This document shows, piece by piece, positions 8,808-17,896 of a stretch of 64,000 nucleotides of DNA. Below the pieces are notes generated by a model that saw nothing but the letters and a program-made list of their open reading frames with translations, was not told the DNA's origin and ran no database searches. The stretch spans positions 1,116,001 through 1,180,000 of the forward strand of contig NZ_VCEJ01000004.1 in assembly GCF_005860805.1 (NCBI RefSeq). The letters run 5' to 3'. Position numbers and translations under genes: made by a program. Each line of letters opens with the position of its first letter. Position 1 is the first letter of the stretch. Source of the DNA: Dyadobacter luticola. Lineage in GTDB: Bacteria; Bacteroidota; Bacteroidia; Cytophagales; Spirosomataceae.

Positions 8808-10730
8808 ATGAAAAGGCTATTTTATATACCATTGCTTGTATTGCTTTTGCTGAGCTGGGGCTGTAATGATGATAAATTTCTCGACCGCCCGCCGACCAAC
8901 ATTCTTACCGAGCAGCAGGTTTGGAACGATGAGGGGCAGGTACTCTCGGTTTTGGGTAACCTTTATAACCGATACGTTGACCTTGCCAACTTCAAGGATT
9001 TTCCAAGACCGGGACTTTCAACATTGTCGGGTTGGACGCGGATGGCGGATTTCAATGAAGCGTTCTGGTCGGAAGCGGGGCAATATGGTCAGTTTCAGAA
9101 CAGTGGCTGGGATTATAATTACTGGTCGATCTGGGATTATGGTTATATCCGCGAGATGAATTTGTTTATCCAGAAATGTACGGCGGCGGAAAAATTGTCT
9201 CCGGCTGTCAAAGAACGGTACCTCGCCGAAGCCCGGTTTTTACGCGCATCCTACTATTTTGAGCTGGTAAAAAGAATGGGCGGCGTGCCCCTGATCCTCG
9301 AACCGGAAACCTACGATTTCAGCGGCGATCCAAGTTACCTGCAACATCCACGCGCCAAAGAATCAGAGATTTACGATTTTGTAATCAAAGAAGCCGAGGA
9401 GATCAAAGCACAATTACCTGCGAATGCGGGTGAAAAATCGCGGGCTACCCAGGGTGCAGCACTGGCGATGCAGGCACGTGCAGCATTATATGCAGCTTCC
9501 ATCGCGAAGTATGGCGTGAATACACCGGCAGTTTCGTTGCCGGGTGGCGAGGTAGGTATTCCTGCAAATCTCGCGACCGGCTACTATACCCAAGCTTTGA
9601 AATCGGCCAAAGAGATTATTGCAGGAACAGCCGGAGCGTATGCACTTTATACCAAAAAGCCGGATTTGTCGGAAAACTTTTCAAGCATTTTTTACGATAA
9701 AGCCAACAATTCGGAGGTCATTTTTGCGGAAGACTATAAACTGCAAAGTGGTAAGGTACATTACTTTACAGGCTGGAACCAGCCGCGCTACGGGGCTGAG
9801 GAAGAGGAAGGCGGACGCATTAACCCGTCGCTGAACCTGGTGGAATCTTTTGAAAAACTGGACAACACATTCGCCCCGATCCCGACCGTGAATGCTTCCG
9901 GTGCACCACTGTATTATGCTGAGCAAACCGACATTTTCGCAGGCCGCGATGCACGTCTGGCAGGTACGGTAATCCTCCCGGGCACCACATTCAAAGGTCG
10001 GCGCGTGGATATATGGGCTGGTTTTCAGCTGGCAAATGGCAGCGTTATCAGCGGCGACGACCGTGGCGCGCAGAAAACATTGCCCGGCAAATCAGTACCC
10101 GAGCAAGTAGTAGGTTTTGACGGTCCTATCGATGGTTTTGAGTTTACAGCACAAACTGGTTTTTACCTCAGAAAATACCTCGATCCCGTCGTCGGTTCAG
10201 GCCAGCGCGGCGTGAACAGTGAAGTCTGGTTTATCCGGTATCGGTATGCCGAAGTGCTCCTGAATGCAGCAGAAGCCGCTTTTGAACTTGGGCAGCCAGC
10301 CGTGGCGGCAGGTTATATGAACCAAGTCCGCGCGCGTGCAGGATTGGTCAAACCACTCACGGCCGCTGACATTACTTTTGACAGGATAGCGCACGAGCGC
10401 CGCGTGGAGCTGGCTTTTGAAGGACATTATCATTATGACATTCAAAGATGGCGGATCGCGCACATTGTCATGGATGGCAATGCAATTTCCGCGGCGGATT
10501 TGTCGGCAAATCTGGGAAAAGCGACCAAAAGAAACACGCAGCCATGGGCATTGTGGTCTTACAAAATCTATGACCCGGCGTCTCCCAATAATGGTAAGTG
10601 GATTTTCAAACCTTTGAAACTGAGCCGCGTCACCGGCGCTGATCGTTTTCAGCTGGGTAACTACTACTCGCAGATTGCGGATGAGATTATCAACAACAAT
10701 CCGAAGATTATCAGAAACCCAAACCAGTAG
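8808..10730 (+). CDS. SusD/RagB-type surface glycan-binding lipoprotein
   Basis: The outer-membrane lipoprotein partner that caps the SusC channel and binds the glycan, 640 residues. The signal peptide ends in a lipobox (LLLLSWGC, Cys19). The N-terminal SusD-like region contains ILTEQQVWNDEGQVLSVLGNLYNRYVD. The TPR-like core has YLAEARFLRASYYFELVKRMGGVPL, and the RagB C-terminal part has WFIRYRYAEVLLNAAEAAFELG and RRVELAFEGHYHYDIQRWR. It is longer than many SusD proteins (about 500-550), mainly in the middle region. It is in the same operon as the preceding SusC. Confidence 0.95.
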   Translation: MKRLFYIPLLVLLLLSWGCNDDKFLDRPPTNILTEQQVWNDEGQVLSVLGNLYNRYVDLANFKDFPRPGLSTLSGWTRMADFNEAFWSEAGQYGQFQNSGWDYNYWSIWDYGYIREMNLFIQKCTAAEKLSPAVKERYLAEARFLRASYYFELVKRMGGVPLILEPETYDFSGDPSYLQHPRAKESEIYDFVIKEAEEIKAQLPANAGEKSRATQGAALAMQARAALYAASIAKYGVNTPAVSLPGGEVGIPANLATGYYTQALKSAKEIIAGTAGAYALYTKKPDLSENFSSIFYDKANNSEVIFAEDYKLQSGKVHYFTGWNQPRYGAEEEEGGRINPSLNLVESFEKLDNTFAPIPTVNASGAPLYYAEQTDIFAGRDARLAGTVILPGTTFKGRRVDIWAGFQLANGSVISGDDRGAQKTLPGKSVPEQVVGFDGPIDGFEFTAQTGFYLRKYLDPVVGSGQRGVNSEVWFIRYRYAEVLLNAAEAAFELGQPAVAAGYMNQVRARAGLVKPLTAADITFDRIAHERRVELAFEGHYHYDIQRWRIAHIVMDGNAISAADLSANLGKATKRNTQPWALWSYKIYDPASPNNGKWIFKPLKLSRVTGADRFQLGNYYSQIADEIINNNPKIIRNPNQ

Positions 10731-10756
10731 GTTCAACCATTCAAACATTGTAAAAA

Positions 10757-11452
10757 ATGAAAAGATATATCATACTTTTTCTGGGCCTGGCGACTGTTTT
10801 TTCTTCCTGCGAAAAGGATAATTACACCGCGCCTAAGTCCGAACTTTCCGGGCAGATCGTGTACAAAGGAGAGCCGATCGGCGTGGAATATAATCAGGTG
10901 AGGTTGCAGCTCTGGCAGCCCGGTTTCGGAAAGCTGGCGCCGATTGATGCGCCGGTAGACCAGGACGGAAGCTACTCGGCGGTGCTTTCAAATGGTAATT
11001 ACAAAATGGTTTTTCCCAAAGGCAGGGGGCCATTTAAAACACTGGAAAAAGACGCCGCAGCGAAGGATACCTTGTTCGTAAAACTCGAAGGCAGTCAGCA
11101 ACTTGACGTGGAAGTGATGCCGTATTACATGATCCGCACGCCGCAGTTTAGCGGTGCTGAAAATAAGGTTTCGGTTACATTAAAGCTCGAAAAAATTATC
11201 ACCGATGCGTCGGCGAAAGATATCGAGCGGGTTTCGCTTTACATTAACAAGACCCAGTTTGTGTCCCGTGCTACCAATGTGGGCGTCACGGACCTGGCAC
11301 GTGCAGATATCAAGGACCTGAACACGATCAGCGTGAGTACTACGGTGCCAGCGCTCGTTCCTGCGCAGAAATATGTGTTCGCGACGGTCGGTGTGAAGAT
11401 CAAGGATGTGGAGGATATGATTTTTTCGCCAGTGAAAAAAGTCGATTTGTAA
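10757..11452 (+). CDS. DUF3823 domain lipoprotein
   Basis: A 231-residue lipoprotein (lipobox VFSSC, Cys17) of the DUF3823 family, which is regularly encoded right after SusC/SusD pairs in Bacteroidota. The first half looks like a carboxypeptidase-regulatory-type beta sandwich (LSGQIVYKGEPIGV, DQDGSYSAVLSNGNYKMVF), and the second half is a second beta domain (VSVTLKLEKIITDAS). It probably sits on the outer membrane as an accessory glycan-binding or scaffold protein for the SusCD complex. No catalytic residues are recognisable. It starts 26 bases after susD. Confidence 0.85.
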   Translation: MKRYIILFLGLATVFSSCEKDNYTAPKSELSGQIVYKGEPIGVEYNQVRLQLWQPGFGKLAPIDAPVDQDGSYSAVLSNGNYKMVFPKGRGPFKTLEKDAAAKDTLFVKLEGSQQLDVEVMPYYMIRTPQFSGAENKVSVTLKLEKIITDASAKDIERVSLYINKTQFVSRATNVGVTDLARADIKDLNTISVSTTVPALVPAQKYVFATVGVKIKDVEDMIFSPVKKVDL

Positions 11453-11500
11453 GCGTCAGCATTGCTAAACCCAAACTTTGAATAGTTAAAAAGCCTTTGA

Positions 11501-14500
11501 ATGAAGAATTACGGCATTTTTTTGCTCGCAGGAATATTGGCGCTGTCGTGCGCAAAAAGTACAACCAACTCACCTAACTCAAAAACCAGCGCTGCAAGTG
11601 GCCGGAGAGCAGAAATTCTGTTCCTCGGCCACACCAGCAAGCACCACGATTCTGGTAAATACGCGCCCTGGCTTGCGGTTAAGTTGTTCAAAAGCGGGAT
11701 CAACATGACGTATACGGTCGATCTCAAAGATATCAATGCCGAAAATCTCAAAAAGTACGACGGGCTGATCATTTACGCCAACCATGATTCGCTGCCGCCA
11801 GCGCAGGAAAGTGCGATGAAAGCATTCGTGGAGGGGGGAAAAGGACTTATTCCGCTGCATTCGGCTTCCGGCTGCTTCCGGAATTCGGCCTGGTACATTA
11901 AAACCATCGGCGGACAGTTTGCTTCTCACGGGGTGGCTTCTTTCAAAAACACGATTTTGAAACCCGATCATCCGGTGATGCAGGGGATCTCGAATTTTGA
12001 AACCTGGGACGAAACTTATGTGCACAAAAACCTGAATCCCGACAAAATCGTCCTGGGCGAGCGGGTTGAAGGCACTGTGCATGAGCCTTACACCTGGGTG
12101 CGGAACGAAGGAAAAGGCCGCGTTTTTTACACGGCTTATGGTCACGAGGACAGCACCTGGACGAATAAAGGTTTTCTGGATCTGGTGAGAAACGGGGTGC
12201 TCTGGGCGGTTGGTGACAAAATAAAGGACCAGATCGCAGCATTGAAATTGCCGGAGGTGGACATTTACAATTCGGACACAATTTCACATTATACCAAAAG
12301 GCATGTGGTGCAGAAAATGCAGCCCGCATTACCGCCAGCCGAATCCAACAAGCTGACGCAGGTTCCGTCCGGTTTTGAGATCGAATTATTTGCTTCCGAG
12401 CCGGACATTACCAATCCGATCGCGATGGCTTGGGATGAGCGGGGAAGACTTTGGGTGGTAGAATCAGTGGATTATCCGAACACATTTAAAGAAACCGACG
12501 GCGCGGCGAATGACCGTATCAAGATCTGCGAGGATACCAATGGTGACGGCAAGGCGGATAAGTTTACGGTTTTCGCCGACAAGCTGAACATTCCGACCAG
12601 TATGGTTTTTTCAAATGACGGGATCATTGTGTCGATGGCGCCGGATTTTGTTTTTATGAAAGATACCAATGGTGACGACGTGGCCGACGTGCGCGAAGTG
12701 CTCCTGACTGGCTGGGGTAAAAACGATACCCACGCCGGGCCGTCTAATTTGCAATATGGATTTGATAACAAAATCTGGGGCGTGCTGGGTTACTCCGGTT
12801 TTAATGGTACGATCGATGGTAAAAGGATGAATTTCTCGCAGGGTGTGTATCATTTCAAACCTGACGGAAAAGATTTTGCCTATCTCGGAAACAGCAGCAA
12901 CAATACCTGGGGGCTTGGGTTTACGGAGGATAACAATGTGTTTCTTTCGACGGCAAATAACACCCACAGCGCATTTTATTCCATGCCCGGAAAGTACATG
13001 CAGCGGACATTGGGCGAGGAGCAGCCGGTTTTGGCGGTGCAAAAAATCGATGGACATTATGATGCACATTCGATGACGCCCAACTTGCGGCAGGTAGATG
13101 TGGTCGGCGGTTTCACATCAGCTGCGGGGCATCATTTTTACACAGCAAGAAATTACCCGAAAGAATACTGGAACCGCATCGCATTTGTTTCCGAACCGAC
13201 AATCAGGCTGGTGCACCACGCAGTTTTGGAACCAGACGGTGCAGGTTTCAAGGAAAAAGACGGCTGGAATTTCATGGCCAGCTCCGACGAATGGTTCGGT
13301 CCGGTACAGGCAGAAACCGGCCCCGACGGCGCAGTATGGGTTTCCGACTGGTATAATTTCATTATCCAGCACAATGTATTCGTGCCTGCCCAGTCGCCTT
13401 CCGAATTTATTTTACCATTTAAAGAGCAGCCCCACGGACTAGGTAATGCATTCAGCAGCCCGATGCGGGATTTAAGTTATGGGCGGATTTACCGGGTTGT
13501 GTATAAAAATGGCAAAAAGACGCCGGCAATAAAACTCTTAAAAAATGATTTGCCAGGCCTGATCGCTGCCTTGCAGAATGACAATATGTTCTGGCGGATG
13601 ACGGCGCAGCGGCTTTTGGTAGAATCGAAAAAACTGTCTGTTTTGCCTGATCTGTACAAAATTGTGAATGATCAGAAAGTCGATGAAATCGGGCTGAATA
13701 GTCCGGCTGTGCATGCTTTGTGGACATTGCACGGGCTAGGCGTTTTGGACGGTTCGAATGCAGAGGCTTTGCAAGTTGTAAACAAAGCATTGACGCACCC
13801 CGCGGCTGGCGTACGAAAAGCAGCGGCCAGTGTGCTACCGAAAAATGAGCAAAGTTTTGACATGCTGCAAAAAGCGCTGAAAGACCCAAACCTGAATACC
13901 CGGTTAAGTGTTTTTGTAACATTGGTAGAATTACCTTCTTCCGAAAAAGCAGGCGAGGCGGTGTACCAGGCTGCATTGGACGAGCAGAATGCCAAAGATC
14001 CGTGGCTTTCCAAAGCCTTACTGGCGGCGGCGATCCAGCATGAAAAAGGTTTTCTGGCAGCTGCGCAGAAGCAAACATTGAAATCTGAATTTTCAGAAAA
14101 AGTGACCGCTGCGCTGCAAAAGGAAACCTATCCTTTGGGCCGAAGAAACAGTCTGCAATTTCCGCCGGATGTGACGGGCAAGGAAATCACAATTCGGGCC
14201 AGCATTACCAAATCGAAGGACAAACCGCTGCAAGGTTTCATTGCCGGGCAGGGTGGAAAAGATGGCGGGTATGCGCTGTACATTCAGGACGGAAAGCTGA
14301 TTATGGCCGTGAAACAGCACGGCACATTAAGCCAGGCCGCAACGAGCGAGCCGCTTCCGGAGAAATTTGATGTGGTGGCGCGCCTGCAAAAATCTGGGGA
14401 TATCAGCATTGACATTGATGGAAAACAAGTGGCGACCGGAAAGGCGCACATGTTGTTTGCGGCGCCTTTGTCCAACACCGTACGCACCGGCGAGGATGTG

Positions 14501-15022
14501 GAAGGAGAGGACAAAATCGGGACTTATGATGGCAGGTTTGGTTTTGTGGGTAATTTTCAAAAGGCTTCTCTGGAATTGAACAAGCCGGATGCGGCAGGTA
14601 CGGATGTTAAAAAAACAGAAGCAACCTCGTCAAAATCCGCCAATGCTTTCGTCATTGAATTGAAAGTGGAAAAGGAAATCATGCAGTATGACAAAAAGCT
14701 GATCACTGTGAAAGCCGGGCAAAAAGCTGTCATTAACCTGGAAAACCCGGATGGAATGCAGCATAATTTGCTGATCATCAAGCCAGGAACATTGCAGACT
14801 GTCGGGAAGGCAGCGGATGAAATGCTGCGAGATCCCAAAGCGGCGGAAAAACAATATGTGCCGAAAATCCCGGAAGTGCTGTACTCGACGAGGTTGGTGA
14901 ATTCCGGCGAGACGATTACACTGGAATTTACAGTGCCTTCGGAACCAGGTGATTATCCCTACGTCTGCACATTTCCCGGCCACTGGCGCGGCATGAATGG
15001 TATCCTGCGTGTAGTAAAATGA
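11501..15022 (+). CDS. ThuA / PVC-type dehydrogenase / azurin-like cupredoxin fusion lipoprotein
   Basis: A large exported lipoprotein (1173 residues; lipobox ALSC, Cys17) with several domains in series. A ThuA-like glutamine-amidotransferase fold occupies about 34-245 (ILFLGHTSKH, GLIPLHSASGCF, GRVFYTAYGHE). A PVC-type membrane-bound dehydrogenase beta-propeller lies at about 285-680 (SGFEIELFASEPDITNPIAMAWDE, WGLGFTEDNNVFLSTANN). HEAT-like helices cover about 690-890. A LamG/DUF1080-like beta domain covers about 900-1030 (DGGYALYIQDGKLIM). The last 124 residues are an azurin-type cupredoxin whose type 1 copper ligands are all present: His1088 (MQHN), Cys1156, His1161 and Met1165 (C-x4-H-x3-M). 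No CxxCH haem motif occurs anywhere, although many PVC-type relatives carry a cytochrome c domain. Probable role: oxidation of a sugar or glycoside in the periplasm or at the surface, with copper as electron outlet. This is inference. Confidence 0.82.
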   Translation: MKNYGIFLLAGILALSCAKSTTNSPNSKTSAASGRRAEILFLGHTSKHHDSGKYAPWLAVKLFKSGINMTYTVDLKDINAENLKKYDGLIIYANHDSLPPAQESAMKAFVEGGKGLIPLHSASGCFRNSAWYIKTIGGQFASHGVASFKNTILKPDHPVMQGISNFETWDETYVHKNLNPDKIVLGERVEGTVHEPYTWVRNEGKGRVFYTAYGHEDSTWTNKGFLDLVRNGVLWAVGDKIKDQIAALKLPEVDIYNSDTISHYTKRHVVQKMQPALPPAESNKLTQVPSGFEIELFASEPDITNPIAMAWDERGRLWVVESVDYPNTFKETDGAANDRIKICEDTNGDGKADKFTVFADKLNIPTSMVFSNDGIIVSMAPDFVFMKDTNGDDVADVREVLLTGWGKNDTHAGPSNLQYGFDNKIWGVLGYSGFNGTIDGKRMNFSQGVYHFKPDGKDFAYLGNSSNNTWGLGFTEDNNVFLSTANNTHSAFYSMPGKYMQRTLGEEQPVLAVQKIDGHYDAHSMTPNLRQVDVVGGFTSAAGHHFYTARNYPKEYWNRIAFVSEPTIRLVHHAVLEPDGAGFKEKDGWNFMASSDEWFGPVQAETGPDGAVWVSDWYNFIIQHNVFVPAQSPSEFILPFKEQPHGLGNAFSSPMRDLSYGRIYRVVYKNGKKTPAIKLLKNDLPGLIAALQNDNMFWRMTAQRLLVESKKLSVLPDLYKIVNDQKVDEIGLNSPAVHALWTLHGLGVLDGSNAEALQVVNKALTHPAAGVRKAAASVLPKNEQSFDMLQKALKDPNLNTRLSVFVTLVELPSSEKAGEAVYQAALDEQNAKDPWLSKALLAAAIQHEKGFLAAAQKQTLKSEFSEKVTAALQKETYPLGRRNSLQFPPDVTGKEITIRASITKSKDKPLQGFIAGQGGKDGGYALYIQDGKLIMAVKQHGTLSQAATSEPLPEKFDVVARLQKSGDISIDIDGKQVATGKAHMLFAAPLSNTVRTGEDVEGEDKIGTYDGRFGFVGNFQKASLELNKPDAAGTDVKKTEATSSKSANAFVIELKVEKEIMQYDKKLITVKAGQKAVINLENPDGMQHNLLIIKPGTLQTVGKAADEMLRDPKAAEKQYVPKIPEVLYSTRLVNSGETITLEFTVPSEPGDYPYVCTFPGHWRGMNGILRVVK

Positions 15023-15066
15023 CCGACCGAATCCTTTTAGTTTTTAAACCTCATAATTTTTTCAAA

Positions 15067-15804
15067 ATGATCCATTCATTTTCAAGGTATGTTCTCACCT
15101 GCCTTTTGTTACTGGCTACCTGTGCCACATTTGCCGGTGAAACCCATGATAAGCCCGGTAAAAAGGCGATCAGGGTGTTGCTGGTCGGCGGTGGTTCTTC
15201 ACACGATTTCGATAAATGGTACAAAGGTGAAGATGTGCAAACATTACAAAAAGACGGCCTGGCTACCGTGGAATATACCAGCGATCCGACGACGATTTTA
15301 TCCAAGATAAAGGACATTGACTTACTATACCTGAGCAACAATCAGCCTATCCCAGATGACGCTACCCGCAAAGCCATTTTCGCATTTGCCGATGCAGGTA
15401 AAGGCTTAGTTTTGGCGCATCCAGCACTTTGGTACAACTGGAAAGACTGGCCGGAATACAATCAAAAACTAGTAGGAGGCGGCTCAAATGGTCATAATAA
15501 ATACGGTCCTTTCGATGTGACGATCACCAACAAAAAGCACCCTGTCACCAAAAACGTCCCTGAAACATTTGGCTTGAAAGATGAGCTATATTATTTCATC
15601 GCCGACCCTGCCGGGACGCCGATTGATGTTTTGGCGACTGCAAAAGCTGCGGATTCCGACAAAGTTTTCCCAAGCCTTTTTATCGTAAAATATCCGAAAG
15701 CGAGAATTGTCGGCATCGCACTGGGTCACGACGGCGAAGCGCATTCATTGGCTGCTTACCAGACGATTTTAAGAAATGCTGTCCAGTGGGCAGCAGGCAA
15801 CTAG
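15067..15804 (+). CDS. ThuA domain protein, exported
   Basis: About 245 residues with a signal peptide (MIHSFSRYVLTCLLLLATCATFAG) followed by one ThuA domain (RVLLVGGGSSHDFDKW, GKGLVLAHPALWYNW, VGIALGHDGEAHS). An upstream in-frame ATG at 15019 overlaps the end of the fusion gene and would put 16 residues before the signal peptide, so I chose 15067. ThuA-like proteins take part in trehalose/keto-sugar use in rhizobia and often sit with Gfo/Idh oxidoreductases; the exact reaction here is unknown. It repeats in free form the N-terminal domain of the preceding fusion protein. A palindromic repeat separates it from the next gene. Confidence 0.85.
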   Translation: MIHSFSRYVLTCLLLLATCATFAGETHDKPGKKAIRVLLVGGGSSHDFDKWYKGEDVQTLQKDGLATVEYTSDPTTILSKIKDIDLLYLSNNQPIPDDATRKAIFAFADAGKGLVLAHPALWYNWKDWPEYNQKLVGGGSNGHNKYGPFDVTITNKKHPVTKNVPETFGLKDELYYFIADPAGTPIDVLATAKAADSDKVFPSLFIVKYPKARIVGIALGHDGEAHSLAAYQTILRNAVQWAAGN

Positions 15805-15816
15805 CATTAAAAGTAT

Positions 15817-15896
15817 CCCCGGGCTGAAGCCCGGGGCAAAAGATAAAAAGCCCCGGAGGGGCGACATATTACCTAACCCAGGGCTTCAGCCTTGGG
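15817..15896. repeat. Composite palindromic (REP/BIME-like) intergenic element
   Basis: Three hairpins in 80 bases. The first is CCCCGGGCT-GA-AGCCCGGGG (15817-15836). The second is GCCCC-GGA-GGGGC (15850-15862). The third is CCCAGGGCT-TC-AGCCTTGGG (15877-15896), close to the first in reverse complement. This head-to-head layout around a central short palindrome is that of a dispersed bacterial repeat. I recall closely similar 'GCCCCGGAGGGGCGACAT' elements in other Bacteroidota and Chlorobi-type genomes, but could not search. No second copy was seen in this window. It lies between the ThuA gene and the Gfo/Idh gene inside the operon and may affect mRNA stability or termination. Confidence 0.7.
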
Positions 15897-15920
15897 ATCA
15901 ACCAATCAATCAAAAAAAGC

Positions 15921-17036
15921 ATGAGTCAGACGCAAATCACAGTAGTCATTGTAGGAATGGGTTTTGGAAAAGAATTTATCCCCATTTATCAAAGTCACCC
16001 GAACATTAAGGCTGTCGGAATTTGTACCCGCAGTAAGGAAACCCGTGACGAGCTGACTGCCAAGTTCAATCTGGACCCAAACCTGGTTTTTGAACATTTC
16101 GAAGACATTCCAAAAAGAGAAGATGTGGACGCGATCCACGTGGTAACCCCGGTGCCCGATCACGCCAGAATGACATTGGCGTCATTGAATGCGGGCAAAC
16201 ATACCGCCTGCACCATCCCGATGGCGATGACGGTGGAAGATTGCACGGCGATTGTGGAGGCGAAACGCCGCTCGGGCAAGGTGTATATGATGATGGAAAC
16301 CGCGCTATATACCCGGGAGTTTTTATATGGATTGAAACTGGCCGAAACCGGCGAGCTGGGCCGTATTCAATTCGTCCGCGGGTCGCACATTCAGGATATG
16401 AGCATGGAAGGCTGGGGCGAATACTGGAAAGGTTACCCGCCGATGCTCAATGGTACCCACGCGATTTCGCCGCTTTTGAAAATCAATAATACGATTGCTG
16501 AAACGGTAGTTTGCCACGGTTCAGGACGTTTGAGCGAAGATCTGGCGAGCAGATATGGTTCACCTTTTGCGGTGGAGACGGCTACATTTACATTAAAAAA
16601 CAGCGATGTAGTGGCCGAAGCGACGCGGTCGCTTTTTGATGTCGTGCGCCAGTATCGGGAGAGTTATGATGTGTATGGTACCAAAATGTCGTTCGAGTGG
16701 GAACAATTGCAGGATGAAAGCCACATTATTTTTGATGGCGGTGAAAACGCAAAACGCGTCGATGTACCTGATACGGACGAGCTGCTGATCGAGCCGATCA
16801 AACATTTTACCAAACGTGAAAAAATCGACGATCCGAACCACGTTTCGTTTTTGCAGGGCGCTGGTCACGGCGGCTCGCATCCACATTTGGTGCAGGAATT
16901 CGTGGCGGCGATTGTCGAGGGGCGCGACTCTGCGGTAGATGCGGCCCTGGCGGCTAATTATACTTGCGCCGGAATTTGCGCGCATGAGTCGGCGATGAAA
17001 GGTGGGGTTCGGGTGAATGTTCCAAGTTTCGAATAG
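15921..17036 (+). CDS. Gfo/Idh/MocA family oxidoreductase lacking the usual EKP lysine
   Basis: A 371-residue cytoplasmic NAD(P)-dependent sugar oxidoreductase. The Rossmann fold is at about 5-120 (VVIVGMGFGKEF, GICTRSKE), followed by a C-terminal alpha/beta substrate domain (GTHAISPLLKIN; AGHGGSHPHLVQEFVAAIVEGRD). Where most family members have the catalytic E-K-P, this protein reads ACTIPMA at about 96-102, so both the Glu and the Lys are replaced. A related 'CTVPMA' subgroup seems to exist near ThuA genes, so the change may define a subfamily rather than an inactive enzyme. The epimerase gene starts two bases after its stop, so they are surely co-transcribed and probably act on the same sugar. 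Confidence 0.85.
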   Translation: MSQTQITVVIVGMGFGKEFIPIYQSHPNIKAVGICTRSKETRDELTAKFNLDPNLVFEHFEDIPKREDVDAIHVVTPVPDHARMTLASLNAGKHTACTIPMAMTVEDCTAIVEAKRRSGKVYMMMETALYTREFLYGLKLAETGELGRIQFVRGSHIQDMSMEGWGEYWKGYPPMLNGTHAISPLLKINNTIAETVVCHGSGRLSEDLASRYGSPFAVETATFTLKNSDVVAEATRSLFDVVRQYRESYDVYGTKMSFEWEQLQDESHIIFDGGENAKRVDVPDTDELLIEPIKHFTKREKIDDPNHVSFLQGAGHGGSHPHLVQEFVAAIVEGRDSAVDAALAANYTCAGICAHESAMKGGVRVNVPSFE

Positions 17037-17037
17037 T

Positions 17038-17886
17038 ATGTTGTTCGGAGCAAGCACCTTCATCTGGGTATCCCCGTTTTCGACCCAAAACATTGATTTA
17101 CTGACGAAGGTCAAAAATATGGGCTATGACATTATTGAAATAGCCGTGGAAGATACTGCCCTGATTAACTGGGATTTAGTCAAAACCGTTGCCCGTGATC
17201 TGGATTTGAAGATCACGGTTAGCGGGGCATTTGGTGAGGAGCGCGACATTTCCAGCACCGAGCCACATTACCGCGAAACCGGTAAGCAATACATTATCGA
17301 CTGCATTAGAATCGCCGAAAACGTGGGAAGTCCCATTTTCGGCGGACCGGTGTATTCGGCGGTGGGCAAAACGCGCATTGTATCGGAGGAGCAGAAAAAG
17401 CAAGAAAGAAGATGGTGCATTGATACATTAATTGACATTGGTCAAATTGCAGCGGATCATGGCGTGATCGTAGGTCTGGAACCGTTGAATCGCTTTGAAA
17501 CTGATATGGTTAATACCGTGGACCAGGCAATTTCGATTGTTCAGGAAGTGTCAAGTCCAAATTTGAAAATCGTGCTGGATACGTTTCATTCCAACATTGA
17601 GGAAAAGGACATTCCGGCTTCGATCCGGAAAATCGGGAAGGATTTGCTTTGCCACGTCCAAGGCAACGAAAGTGACCGCGGAACTCCTGGGACGGGACAT
17701 TTGGAGTGGGAAGGAATCCGGGATGCGCTCAATGAAATCGGTTACGATGGGGCGGTGGTGATCGAAACATTCGGTCAGCCTTCGAAAGAACTGGCACGCG
17801 CCGCCTGCATCTGGCGACCGCTAGCCAACAGTGCCGACGAGCTGGCCACCGAAGGGTTGGCTTTTTACAAAGAAATGTTTTCCTAA
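17038..17886 (+). CDS. D-tagatose/D-psicose 3-epimerase family sugar epimerase
   Basis: A 282-residue TIM-barrel (xylose isomerase-like) enzyme that should epimerise a ketose at C3, or a related keto-sugar. The four metal-binding residues expected from characterised D-psicose 3-epimerases are in place: Glu148 (GLEPLNRFETD), Asp181 (LDTFHSNIEE), His206 (CHVQGNESDRGTPGTGH) and Glu243 (VIETFG). The Met at 17038, right after the stop of the preceding gene, gives the normal N-terminus MLFGAS. The earlier ATG at 17017 would add seven residues and overlap that gene. It is in the same operon as the ThuA and Gfo/Idh genes. Confidence 0.88.
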   Translation: MLFGASTFIWVSPFSTQNIDLLTKVKNMGYDIIEIAVEDTALINWDLVKTVARDLDLKITVSGAFGEERDISSTEPHYRETGKQYIIDCIRIAENVGSPIFGGPVYSAVGKTRIVSEEQKKQERRWCIDTLIDIGQIAADHGVIVGLEPLNRFETDMVNTVDQAISIVQEVSSPNLKIVLDTFHSNIEEKDIPASIRKIGKDLLCHVQGNESDRGTPGTGHLEWEGIRDALNEIGYDGAVVIETFGQPSKELARAACIWRPLANSADELATEGLAFYKEMFS

Positions 17887-17896
17887 ATTATTCTGC

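Noticed and set aside
15776..16009. A 77-codon frame covering the palindromic repeat
   Set aside because: It spans the end of the ThuA gene, the repeat and the start of the Gfo/Idh gene; its sequence is a translation of the repeat, not a protein family.
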